Source: UBA4615 sp044368415 (GTDB lineage: Bacteria > Pseudomonadota > Gammaproteobacteria > Burkholderiales > Burkholderiaceae_E). Taken from it: a stretch of 36,570 nucleotides of DNA. Numbering within the stretch: position 1 is the first letter of the stretch; every line of letters starts with the position of its first letter. The stretch spans positions 1 to 36,570 of the forward strand of contig JBIPLJ010000043.1 in the NCBI GenBank assembly GCA_044368415.1, in the 5' to 3' direction. Below, piece after piece: positions 23,031 through 30,220 of this stretch. The position numbers were made by a program, and so were the translations under genes. Under the pieces are notes generated by a model that worked only from the letters and a program-made list of their open reading frames with translations, made no database searches and was not told the origin of the DNA.

Positions 23031-23036
23031 AGTATA
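23031..23036 (-). promoter_or_regulatory. -10 box for the kdsD operon
   Basis: The minus strand reads TATACT, five of six consensus matches, with exactly six bases between it and the kdsD ATG. The -35 region is unconvincing. The spacing puts the transcription start at or next to the initiation codon. Confidence 0.45.
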
Positions 23037-23108
23037 GCGTGGCGCTGCGCGACGTTCCGACCGCCTCCTCCTCCGGAAACCCCCCGCCATGCCCGCCTCG
23101 CGCCGCCG

Positions 23109-25124
23109 ATGCTGACGGCCCTCGAAGTCACCCTGCTGCTGCTCGCTGCGAGCATCGTCGCGGTGCTGATGCTGCGCTCGCTCGGTATGCCTGCGCTGGT
23201 CGCGTACCTGCTCGTGGGCGTCGTGCTCGGCCCGTATGCGGGCAACCTCGCGGCCAACACCGAGGCGGTCCACACGCTCGCCGAGCTCGGCGTCGTGTTC
23301 TTGATGTTCACGCTGGGCCTGGAGTTCAACCTCGCCAAGCTCTCGGCGATGCGCCGCTTCGTGCTCGGGCTCGGCTCGGCGCAGGTTTTCGCCACCATCG
23401 GCGCGGTGGTGCTCGTGGCGGTCGCGCTGCCCGCTGTCTGGCTCGCCTGGGCGCTGCCCGGCGGGCTCGACTGGCGCGGCGCGCTGGCGCTGGGCGGGGC
23501 TGTCGCGATGTCCTCGACCGCGCTGGTGAGCAAGCTGCTGGCCGAGCGCCGCGCGCTCGAGACCGAACACGGCCGGCGGGTGTTCGCGGTGCTGTTGTTC
23601 CAGGACCTCGCGCTGATCCCGCTGCTGATCGTCATCCCAGCGCTCGGTGGCGGGCAGACCGACTGGTGGACGCCGGTCGGCTTGGCGCTCGCCAAGGCGG
23701 CGCTCCTGCTGGTCGTGCTGCTGCGCTTCGGCCCGCCGCTGATGCATCAGTGGTTCCTGCGGGTCGCGCGGCAGCGTTCGCACGAGCTGTTCACCCTCAA
23801 CATCCTGCTGGCGGCGCTGTTCTTCGCGTGGCTGACCAAGAAGGCCGGGCTGTCGATGGAGCTGGGCGCCTTCGTCGCCGGCATGCTGATCTCGGAGACC
23901 GAGTACCGCCACCAGGTCGAGGAGGACATCAAGCCGTTCCGTGACATCCTGCTCGGCCTGTTCTTCATTACCATCGGCATGAAGCTCGACTTGGCGGTGG
24001 TGCTGCAGTCGTGGCCGCTGGTGCTCTTCTGCACGACGCTGCCGATCTTGCTGAAGTTCGGGCTGGTCGTCGGGATCGCGCGGGCGATGGGCGATACCGC
24101 CCCGGTCGCCATCCGTACCGGGGTCTGGCTGGCCCAGGCCGGTGAGTTCGGTTTCGTGCTGCTGGCGCTGGCCGCCGATTCGAAGCTGCTCGACCCGGAC
24201 GCGCTGCAGCCGATGCTCGCGGCGATGTTGCTGTCGATGCTCGCGAGCCCCTGGCTGATCGGGCGTGCCGACTGGCTCGCGATGAGGGTCTCGCAGCAGG
24301 AGTGGCTGCAGCGCTCGCTGCAGCTGCAGACCATCGCCGCCCGCAGCCTGTCGCGCGACCGGCACATCCTGATCTGCGGCTACGGGCGCAGCGGCCAGAG
24401 CCTGGCGCACGTCCTGGAGGCCGAGCGGGTGCCTTTCGTCGCGCTCGACCTCGACCCCGACCGGGTCCGCGAGGCGGCCTCGGCCGGCGAATCGGTGGTG
24501 TATGGCGACTCGACGCGCCGCGAGACGCTGCTGGCCGCCGGTGTGCACCGGGCCTCGGTGCTGGTGGTGACCTACGACGATACGGTGGCCGCGCTGCGGC
24601 TGTTGCGCGTGGTGCGCGAGCTCGCGCCGCAGCTGCCGGTGGTGGTGCGCACCGCCACCGACGCTGACCTCGAGCGGCTGCGCGAGGCGGGTGCCACCGA
24701 GGTCGTGCCCGAGGTGGTCGAGGGCAGCCTGATGCTCGCCTCGCATGCGCTGGCGCTCAACGGCGTGCCGCTGGCCCGCGTGCTGCGCCGGATCCGGTCC
24801 ATCCGCGAAGGCCGCTACAGCCTGCTGCGCGGCTATTTCCACGGCGCCGACGATCAGGAGGCTGAAACCATCGAGGCCGACCATCTGCGGCTGCACGCGG
24901 TGACGCTGGTCGCCGGCGCGTCGGCCATCGGCCAGCCGCTCTCGGCGCTGCCGCTGGAGGGCTGCTCGGTCAGCGCGCTGGTGCGCGGCGGCCGCCGCCG
25001 CCTGGAATGGCCGGCCGACCTCGCCGTCGAGGCCGGCGACACTCTGGTGCTGTCCGGCACGGTCGAGCAGGTCGGCTCGGCCGAGGCCCGGCTGCTGCGC
25101 ATGGGCGCTCCGGGGCGATCGTGA
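23109..25124 (+). CDS. KefB-type monovalent cation:proton antiporter with RCK domain
   Basis: A 671-residue CPA2-family transporter. About a dozen hydrophobic segments occupy residues 1-385 (GMPALVAYLLVGVVLGPYAG, LAELGVVFLMFTLGLEFNL, AMSSTALVSKLL, QAGEFGFVLLALA). A Rossmann RCK_N domain follows from about 418 (ICGYGRSGQS, Gly424 onward), then a TrkA-C domain near 580-665. It probably exports K+ or Na+ under ligand or nucleotide control. KefB versus other CPA2 subtypes cannot be settled, so I give no symbol. It diverges from kdsD, and its stop overlaps a possible mlaF GTG start. Confidence 0.92.
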   Translation: MLTALEVTLLLLAASIVAVLMLRSLGMPALVAYLLVGVVLGPYAGNLAANTEAVHTLAELGVVFLMFTLGLEFNLAKLSAMRRFVLGLGSAQVFATIGAVVLVAVALPAVWLAWALPGGLDWRGALALGGAVAMSSTALVSKLLAERRALETEHGRRVFAVLLFQDLALIPLLIVIPALGGGQTDWWTPVGLALAKAALLLVVLLRFGPPLMHQWFLRVARQRSHELFTLNILLAALFFAWLTKKAGLSMELGAFVAGMLISETEYRHQVEEDIKPFRDILLGLFFITIGMKLDLAVVLQSWPLVLFCTTLPILLKFGLVVGIARAMGDTAPVAIRTGVWLAQAGEFGFVLLALAADSKLLDPDALQPMLAAMLLSMLASPWLIGRADWLAMRVSQQEWLQRSLQLQTIAARSLSRDRHILICGYGRSGQSLAHVLEAERVPFVALDLDPDRVREAASAGESVVYGDSTRRETLLAAGVHRASVLVVTYDDTVAALRLLRVVRELAPQLPVVVRTATDADLERLREAGATEVVPEVVEGSLMLASHALALNGVPLARVLRRIRSIREGRYSLLRGYFHGADDQEAETIEADHLRLHAVTLVAGASAIGQPLSALPLEGCSVSALVRGGRRRLEWPADLAVEAGDTLVLSGTVEQVGSAEARLLRMGAPGRS

Positions 25125-25996
25125 CCGCCTTGCTACACTGCGCGCTTCCCGATGCCAGGGCCGCCAGGAATCTCCCGGCGGCCGCGCCCTTGCCAGACAC
25201 CCCTTCCTTCGTCGCGTTCGAGGCCCTGCATTTCGGCTATGCCGGGCGTCCGCTGTTGCGCGACGTCACGCTGCATGCGCGGCGCGGCGAGGTCGTTGCG
25301 CTCATGGGCGGCTCGGGCTCGGGCAAGACGACCCTGCTGCGGCTGCTCGGCGGGCAGCTCCGTGCGAACGCCGGGCGGGTGTGTTTCGACGGCCAGGACG
25401 TCGGCGCGCTCGGGCGCGAGGCGCTCTACCGGCTGCGGCGGCGCATGGGCATGCTGTTCCAGTTCGGCGCGCTGTTCACCGACCTGTCGGTCTTCGAGAA
25501 CGTGGCCTTCCCGCTGCGCGAGCACACCCGGCTGCCCGAGTCGATGATCCGCGACCTGGTGCTGATGAAGCTCGATGCGGTCGGCCTGCGCGGCGCGGCT
25601 GCGCTGATGCCCTCGCAGGTCTCGGGCGGGATGGCGAGACGGGTGGCGCTCGCCCGTGCGGTCGCGCTCGATCCGCCGCTGCTGATGTACGACGAGCCCT
25701 TCGCCGGCCTCGACCCGATCTCGCTTGGCACCATCGCCCACTTGATCCGGGCGCTGAACGACGCGCTCGGCGCGACTTCGATCGTCGTTACCCACGACGT
25801 GCCCGAGACTTTCGCCATCGCCGACAGGGTCTACCTGCTGGGCGACGGCCGCATCGTCGCGTCCGGCACCCCCGACGCGCTGCGTGCCTCGTCTGACCCG
25901 TATGTTGTCCAGTTCCTGCACGGCTCGCGCGACGGCCCGGTGCAGTTCCACCGCCCGGCGCCCCCGATCGCCGAGGACCTGGGGCTGCCCCGGTGA
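25121..25996 (+). CDS. mlaF: Phospholipid-transport ABC ATPase MlaF
   Basis: ATPase of the MlaFEDB complex that moves phospholipids between inner membrane and periplasm. From the GTG sharing GTGA with the antiporter stop the protein is 291 residues. Walker A GGSGSGKT is at 63-70; FQFGALFTDLSVFENVAFPLREH, the signature VSGGMARRVALARA, Walker B LLMYDEPFAGLDP and VVTHDV follow. The GTG start adds about 23 residues relative to E. coli MlaF; a TTG at 25190 would give 268 residues, the usual size, so the start is uncertain. Its stop overlaps mlaE (GTGA). Confidence 0.94.
   Translation: MTALLHCALPDARAARNLPAAAPLPDTPSFVAFEALHFGYAGRPLLRDVTLHARRGEVVALMGGSGSGKTTLLRLLGGQLRANAGRVCFDGQDVGALGREALYRLRRRMGMLFQFGALFTDLSVFENVAFPLREHTRLPESMIRDLVLMKLDAVGLRGAAALMPSQVSGGMARRVALARAVALDPPLLMYDEPFAGLDPISLGTIAHLIRALNDALGATSIVVTHDVPETFAIADRVYLLGDGRIVASGTPDALRASSDPYVVQFLHGSRDGPVQFHRPAPPIAEDLGLPR
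25132..25139 (+). promoter_or_regulatory. Possible extended -10 near the mlaF start
   Basis: TGC-TACACT (TG at 25131-25132, hexamer 25134-25139) resembles an extended -10 element, just after the first possible mlaF start and about 50 bases before the alternative TTG. If used, it would give mla genes a promoter separate from the antiporter. No -35 is evident. Confidence 0.25.
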
Positions 25997-26775
25997 GCGC
26001 GGCGGTGGCGCGGCTCGGTACCTGGGTGCTCGAGCGGCTGGCCGGCATCGGGCACGGCGCTCGCTTCTTCCTGAGGCTGCTGGCCCTGCTGCCCGGCGCG
26101 CTCGCGCGCCCGCGGCTGGTCATCGACCAGCTCCACTTCATCGGCAACCGCTCGCTGTCGATCATCCTCGTCTCGGGTCTGTTCGTTGGCTTTGTGCTCG
26201 GCTTCCAGGGTTACTACATCCTGCAGCGCTACGGCTCGGCCGAGGCGCTCGGTCTGATGGTGGCGCTGTCGTTGCTGCGCGAGCTCGGGCCCGTGGTCGC
26301 GGCGCTGCTGTTCGCCGGCCGCGCCGGCACCTCGCTCACCGCCGAGATCGGCCTGATGAAGGCCGGCGAGCAGCTCTCGGCGATGGAGATGATGGCCGTC
26401 GACCCGATGGCGCGCGTGCTTGCGCCGCGCTTCGCCGCTGCGGTGATCGCCATGCCGGTGCTGGCGACGCTGTTCTCGGCGGTCGGCGTGATCGGCGGCT
26501 GGGGCGTCGGCGTGCTGCTGATCGGCGTAGACGCGGGCGGCTTCTGGTCCCAGATGCAGGCCGGCGTCGACGTCTTCGGCGACCTCGGCAACGGCGTCAT
26601 CAAGAGCGTGGTGTTCGGCTTCGTCTGTGCGTTTACCGCCCTGTACGTGGGGCACGAGGCGCAGCCCACGCCCGAGGGCGTGTCGCGGGCGACCACCACC
26701 ACGGTCGTCGCCTCCTCGCTCGCCGTGCTCGGCTTCGACTTCATCCTCACCGCGCTGATGTTCGGCGCCGCCTGA
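25993..26775 (+). CDS. mlaE: Phospholipid-transport ABC permease MlaE
   Basis: Membrane permease of the Mla transporter. The 260-residue protein has the MlaE/YrbE pattern: an amphipathic N-terminal helix, HFIGNRSLSIILVSGLFVGFV, GLMVALSLLRELGPVVAALLFAGRAGTSLTAEIG (the conserved cytoplasmic segment, including the EIG that meets the ATPase) and five to six hydrophobic helices. It starts with GTG overlapping the mlaF TGA. It is followed by a short leader ORF and mlaD. Confidence 0.95.
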   Translation: MSAAVARLGTWVLERLAGIGHGARFFLRLLALLPGALARPRLVIDQLHFIGNRSLSIILVSGLFVGFVLGFQGYYILQRYGSAEALGLMVALSLLRELGPVVAALLFAGRAGTSLTAEIGLMKAGEQLSAMEMMAVDPMARVLAPRFAAAVIAMPVLATLFSAVGVIGGWGVGVLLIGVDAGGFWSQMQAGVDVFGDLGNGVIKSVVFGFVCAFTALYVGHEAQPTPEGVSRATTTTVVASSLAVLGFDFILTALMFGAA

Positions 26776-26785
26776 AGGAACGACC

Positions 26786-26815
26786 ATGACCACAGACCAC
26801 CGGGCCGCCCGATGA
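26786..26815 (+). CDS. Nine-codon leader ORF coupled to mlaD
   Basis: An ATG five bases after a good ribosome-binding site (AAGGAA, 26776-26780) opens MTTDHRAAR and stops at TGA. That stop shares ATGA with the mlaD start at 26812. The mlaD ATG itself has no Shine-Dalgarno (CGGGCCGCCCG precedes it). This suggests mlaD is translated by reinitiation after this peptide. The peptide itself is unlikely to have a function. Chance cannot be excluded. Confidence 0.4.
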   Translation: MTTDHRAAR

Positions 26816-27285
26816 GCACGAACCGCCGGATCGACACCATGGTGGGCGGCTTCGTGCTGCTCGGGCTGGCGGCGCTGCTGTTTCTGGCGCTCAAGGCCGG
26901 CAACCTCGGCAGCTTCACCGGTGGCGGGACCTACGCGACTCAGGCCCGCTTCGACAACATCGGCGGCCTGAAGGTGCGCGCCCCGGTCAAGAGCGCGGGG
27001 GTCGTGGTCGGACGGGTCGCTGCGATCGGCTTCGACGGCCAGACCTACCAGGCGGTCGTGTCGCTGTCGATCGACGAACGCTTCCGCTTCCCGAAGGACA
27101 GCTCGGCGAAGATCCTGACGTCGGGCTTGCTCGGCGAGCAGTACATCGGGCTTGAGGCCGGCGCCGACGAAACGATGCTGGCGGCTGGCGACACCATCCG
27201 CATGACGCAGTCCGCACTCGTTCTGGAGAACCTCATCGGGCAGTTCCTGTTCAGCAAGGCCGCCGAGGGAGACAAGAAGCCGTGA
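26812..27285 (+). CDS. mlaD: Phospholipid-binding MCE-domain protein MlaD
   Basis: Inner-membrane-anchored periplasmic ring protein of the Mla pathway. The 157-residue product has a single N-terminal membrane helix (about 10-28, TMVGGFVLLGLAALLFLAL) and one MCE domain (about 40-118) with FDNIGGLKVRAPVKSAGVVVGRV and ILTSGLLGEQYIGLE. The remaining C-terminal part is a short helical segment. It is preceded by a leader ORF and overlaps mlaA by GTGA. The length is close to that of other betaproteobacterial MlaD. Confidence 0.95.
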   Translation: MSTNRRIDTMVGGFVLLGLAALLFLALKAGNLGSFTGGGTYATQARFDNIGGLKVRAPVKSAGVVVGRVAAIGFDGQTYQAVVSLSIDERFRFPKDSSAKILTSGLLGEQYIGLEAGADETMLAAGDTIRMTQSALVLENLIGQFLFSKAAEGDKKP

Positions 27286-28148
27286 CGGCTTCTCCGGACC
27301 TGGCGGTCCGCGCCCGCCCGTCCCGGCGGCTGCGGGCGTTCGGCGCGGGGGCCGTGCTGGCGGTGCTGCTCGCTGCCGAAGGTTGTGCCGGACTGGCTGA
27401 CGGACACGGACCCTCGGGCACCGACGGCGCAGCCGCGGCCGCGATCGGGGCGGCGGCCGCGGTCAGCGACGACAGCGCCACCCGGGGCGATGCCGACGAC
27501 GGCGACGCCGACTCCGACCGGGCGCGCATCGCCGCCCTCGACCCGTTCGAGCCGCTCAACCGCGGTGTCGCGCGCTTCAACGACACTGTCGACCGCTGGG
27601 TATTCCGCCCGGTGGCGGTCGTCTACGACCAGTACACCCCCGAGGTGTTCCAGGTGATCGCCCGCAACGTGCTGTCGAACCTGCTCGACCCGTACATCGC
27701 GCTGAACAACTTCCTGCAGGGCAAGCCGGGAGCGGGCTTCAACGACCTCGGCCGCTTCGCCTTCAACACGACCTTCGGCTTCTTGGGGTTCGCCGACCCC
27801 GCCTCGGATGCGGGCATGCCGAAGCACCGTGAGGACTTCGGGCAGACTCTGGGCGTCTGGGGTGTCGAGACCGGGCCCTACCTGGTGCTGCCGATCTTCG
27901 GCCCGTCCAACCTGCGCGACGGCTTCGGATTCGGCGTCGACGTCTCCGCCGCCCTGATCAACCGCTTCGACAGCGTGCGATTCCGCAACAGCGTGGCCGG
28001 GGTGCAGTTCGTGGACACCCGGGCGCAGCTCTTACACGCCGATCGTCTGCTCAACGACGCCCTGGATCGTTACACCCTGATGCGCGACACCTATCTCCAG
28101 AGGCGCCGCAGTCTCGTGTTCGACGGCAACCCGCCCGACGACGAGTGA
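27282..28148 (+). CDS. mlaA: Outer-membrane phospholipid-removing lipoprotein MlaA (VacJ)
   Basis: Removes mislocalised phospholipids from the outer leaflet and hands them to MlaC. The GTG start shares GTGA with mlaD. The 288-residue protein has a basic and hydrophobic N-terminus and Cys35 in LLAAEGC, an unusual lipobox with Glu at -2. An Ala/Asp-rich linker of about 50 residues precedes the MlaA domain, which opens DPFEPLNRGVARFNDTVDRW and includes NNFLQGKPGAGFNDLGRF, FGQTLGVWG and GPYLVLPIFGPSNLRDGFG. In E. coli mlaA is unlinked; inclusion within the mla operon is usual in Burkholderiales. Confidence 0.93.
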   Translation: MTASPDLAVRARPSRRLRAFGAGAVLAVLLAAEGCAGLADGHGPSGTDGAAAAAIGAAAAVSDDSATRGDADDGDADSDRARIAALDPFEPLNRGVARFNDTVDRWVFRPVAVVYDQYTPEVFQVIARNVLSNLLDPYIALNNFLQGKPGAGFNDLGRFAFNTTFGFLGFADPASDAGMPKHREDFGQTLGVWGVETGPYLVLPIFGPSNLRDGFGFGVDVSAALINRFDSVRFRNSVAGVQFVDTRAQLLHADRLLNDALDRYTLMRDTYLQRRRSLVFDGNPPDDE

Positions 28149-28167
28149 CCCCCGGACTCCAGAAACT

Positions 28168-28800
28168 ATGACCCGATTCCTCTTGGCGGCACTCGCGGCT
28201 TGGCTCGTCGCACTGACTCCCGCCGGCCCCGCCCTGGCGCAGGCCGCGGTGGCGCCCGACGAGCAGATCCGCACGATGAGCATGCAGATCCTCGAACGCA
28301 TCAAGGCCGACAAAGACTTGCAGACCGGCGACCTGCGCAAGCTGTCGCAGTTCGTCGACGAGACGATCATGCCGAGCGTGAACTTCGAGCGGATGACCGC
28401 GCTCTGCGTCGGCCGCAGCTGGCGCCAGGCCACGCCCGAGCAGCAGAAGCAGCTGATGGTCGAGTTCCGTGCGCTGCTGCTGCGGACCTACGCCGGTGCG
28501 CTGTCCGCGGTGAAGGACCAGACGGTGCGGGTCAAGCCGCTGCGGGCCGGAGCCGACGATGCCGAGGTGATCGTGCGCAGCGAGATCGTGCAGAGCCGCG
28601 GCGACCCGATCCAGCTCGACTACCGAATGGAGAAGGCCGGCACCGCCTGGCGAATCTACGACCTGAACGTGCTAGGGGTCTGGCTGGTCGAGACCTACCG
28701 CAACCAGTTCACCCAGGAGATCAACGCCCGCGGAATCGACGGGCTGATCAAGAGCCTGGCCGATCGCAACCGTGCGTTCGCCCAGGGCGCCAAGGGCTGA
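28168..28800 (+). CDS. mlaC: Periplasmic phospholipid-binding protein MlaC
   Basis: Shuttles phospholipids between MlaA and MlaFEDB. The 210-residue protein has a signal peptide (MTRFLLAALAAWLVALTPAG, cleavage probably after ALAQA near 25) and a Tol-Tol-Ttg2 domain: FVDETIMPSVNFERMTALCVG, SWRQATPEQQKQLMVEFRALLLRTYAGAL and WRIYDLNVLGVWLVETYRNQF. It begins 19 bases after mlaA, without a clear Shine-Dalgarno, and is followed by mlaB. Confidence 0.95.
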   Translation: MTRFLLAALAAWLVALTPAGPALAQAAVAPDEQIRTMSMQILERIKADKDLQTGDLRKLSQFVDETIMPSVNFERMTALCVGRSWRQATPEQQKQLMVEFRALLLRTYAGALSAVKDQTVRVKPLRAGADDAEVIVRSEIVQSRGDPIQLDYRMEKAGTAWRIYDLNVLGVWLVETYRNQFTQEINARGIDGLIKSLADRNRAFAQGAKG

Positions 28801-28806
28801 GGCGAG

Positions 28807-29064
28807 GTGGCCGCCTTTCCGGCAGAGATCCTGATGGATGGGGCGCCCGCCTCCCTGCAGGCGGCGCGCGAGGTGCTGGCAGCGGGCGGAGGTCTCGACC
28901 TGGCGCCGCTGGCGCGCTTCGATTCCTCGGCGGTCGCGGTGCTGGTGGCGCTGCGCCGCGAGGCCGGTTCCGGTGTCGTCTTCAGGAACCCCCCGCCGAA
29001 CTTGCGTAAACTCGCGTCGCTCTACGGTGTCGAGGCGGCGCTGTTTGGCCCGGCGGCCCGCTGA
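28807..29064 (+). CDS. mlaB: STAS-domain protein MlaB
   Basis: Small cytoplasmic subunit that supports MlaF in the transporter. The 85-residue product is a single STAS domain: DLAPLARFDSSAVAVLVALRRE, with the conserved Asp-Ser-Ser loop at about 39-41, then FRNPPPNLRKLASLYGVEAALF. It starts at GTG six bases after the mlaC stop, with GGCGAGG upstream. It is the last mla gene; a C-rich spacer follows before the next ABC transporter. Confidence 0.92.
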   Translation: MAAFPAEILMDGAPASLQAAREVLAAGGGLDLAPLARFDSSAVAVLVALRREAGSGVVFRNPPPNLRKLASLYGVEAALFGPAAR

Positions 29065-29209
29065 CCGGTCCGGGCGCCACCGCCAGACCCGACCCGTCCC
29101 GTCCCGTCCCCGCGCCGGCCGCCGTGGGCCCGGTGCCCGCAGCGGCGCCAGAGCGCCCGACCGGGCGAGTGCTGCGCGCACCGTCTATCCCGCCGATCCC
29201 GCCCCGCCC
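29065..29209 (+). promoter_or_regulatory. C-rich, G-poor spacer after mlaB (possible Rho-loading region)
   Basis: This 145-base gap has no gene. Bases 29081-29110 contain 18 C and 6 G, with CCCGT repeated at about five-base intervals. In a genome where C and G are otherwise balanced, this is the composition expected of a Rho utilisation site. It would suit termination after the mla operon. Prediction from composition only. Confidence 0.3.
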
Positions 29210-30220
29210 ATGCCCGCCGTCATCGACATCGTCTCGGTCCACAAGCGCTACGGCGCATTCGAGGCGCTGCGCGGCGTGTCGCTGCAGGTCGAGGCGGGCG
29301 AGTTCTTCGGGCTGCTCGGCCCCAACGGCGCCGGCAAGACCTCGCTGATCTCGATCGTCGCCGGCCTGAACCGGCCGAGCTCGGGCACGGTGCGGGTGAT
29401 GGACCACGACGTCGTCACCGATTACCGGGCTGCGCGCCGCGCGCTCGGCGTGGTGCCGCAGGAGCTGGTGTTCGACCCCTTCTTCACGGTACGCGAGACG
29501 CTGCGCCTGACCTCGGGCTACTACGGACTGAAGCGTAACGACGCCTGGATCGACGAGATCCTGCACCACCTGGACCTGACGTCGAAGGCCGACGCGAACA
29601 TGCGTTCCCTGTCGGGCGGCATGAAGCGACGGGTGCTGGTCGCCCAGGCGCTCGTCCACCGGCCGCCGGTGATCGTGCTGGACGAGCCGACCGCCGGGGT
29701 CGACGTCGAACTGCGCCAGACGCTGTGGAAGTTCGTGCGAAGGCTCAACCGGGACGGCCACACCATCGTGCTCACGACGCACTACCTGGAGGAGGCGCAG
29801 GAGCTGTGCGGCCGGATCGCGATGCTCAAGGCGGGCCGCGTGGTCGCGCTCGAGCGTACCGCCGACCTGCTCGGCCGCTTCGGCGGCGGTACGGTGTCGC
29901 TGAGGCTCTCGGGCGCGCCGCTGCCGCCCGCGCTGCGCCCGCTGCTGCAGGGCGAGCCGGCGCAGGACGGGCGGATTGCCCTGCGCCTGGAGGACTGGCA
30001 GCGGCTCGAGCCGATCCTCGCCACGCTGCGCGAGGCCGGCAGCCGGATCGAGGAGATGGAGCTCGCCCACACCGACCTCGAGGACGTCTTCCTGAAAATC
30101 ATGGCGGCGGAGCCTGGGTTTCAGCCGGTACTGCCGGCTGCAGGCGGAGCGGCCGCTGCATGCTTGCAGCGCACTGCTGCTCCCGAGAACGTGAATCCGC
30201 CGGGAGGCGGCACGAAATGA
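29210..30220 (+). CDS. ABC-2 type exporter, ATP-binding protein (YadG/NodI-like)
   Basis: A 336-residue ATPase with Walker A GPNGAGKT at 37-44, GVVPQELVFDPFFTV, the signature LSGGMKRRVLVAQAL, Walker B VIVLDEPTAGVD and the TTHYLEEAQELC switch region, all typical of ABC-2 drug/polysaccharide exporters. After the DLEDVFLKIMAAEPG end of the family there is an extra low-complexity tail of about 30 residues (from about 304) encoded by hairpin-forming DNA. It overlaps the permease start by ATGA. Substrate unknown. Pairing with the permease and location after mla and before bolA-murA match other Burkholderiales. Confidence 0.93.
   Translation: MPAVIDIVSVHKRYGAFEALRGVSLQVEAGEFFGLLGPNGAGKTSLISIVAGLNRPSSGTVRVMDHDVVTDYRAARRALGVVPQELVFDPFFTVRETLRLTSGYYGLKRNDAWIDEILHHLDLTSKADANMRSLSGGMKRRVLVAQALVHRPPVIVLDEPTAGVDVELRQTLWKFVRRLNRDGHTIVLTTHYLEEAQELCGRIAMLKAGRVVALERTADLLGRFGGGTVSLRLSGAPLPPALRPLLQGEPAQDGRIALRLEDWQRLEPILATLREAGSRIEEMELAHTDLEDVFLKIMAAEPGFQPVLPAAGGAAAACLQRTAAPENVNPPGGGTK
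30197..30210 (+). promoter_or_regulatory. Hairpin containing the permease ribosome-binding site
   Basis: CCGCC-GGGA-GGCGG forms a tight stem-loop. GGGAGG (30202-30207), the evident Shine-Dalgarno for the permease ATG at 30217, lies in its loop and 3' arm. Ribosomes finishing the ATPase would open it, which supports coupled translation of the two subunits. Confidence 0.4.

Noticed and set aside
23025..24896. Long minus-strand extension upstream of kdsD, opposite the antiporter gene
   Set aside because: The extra sequence is antisense to a conserved membrane protein and has His/Arg/Gln-rich low complexity; KdsD has a family-typical start at 23024.
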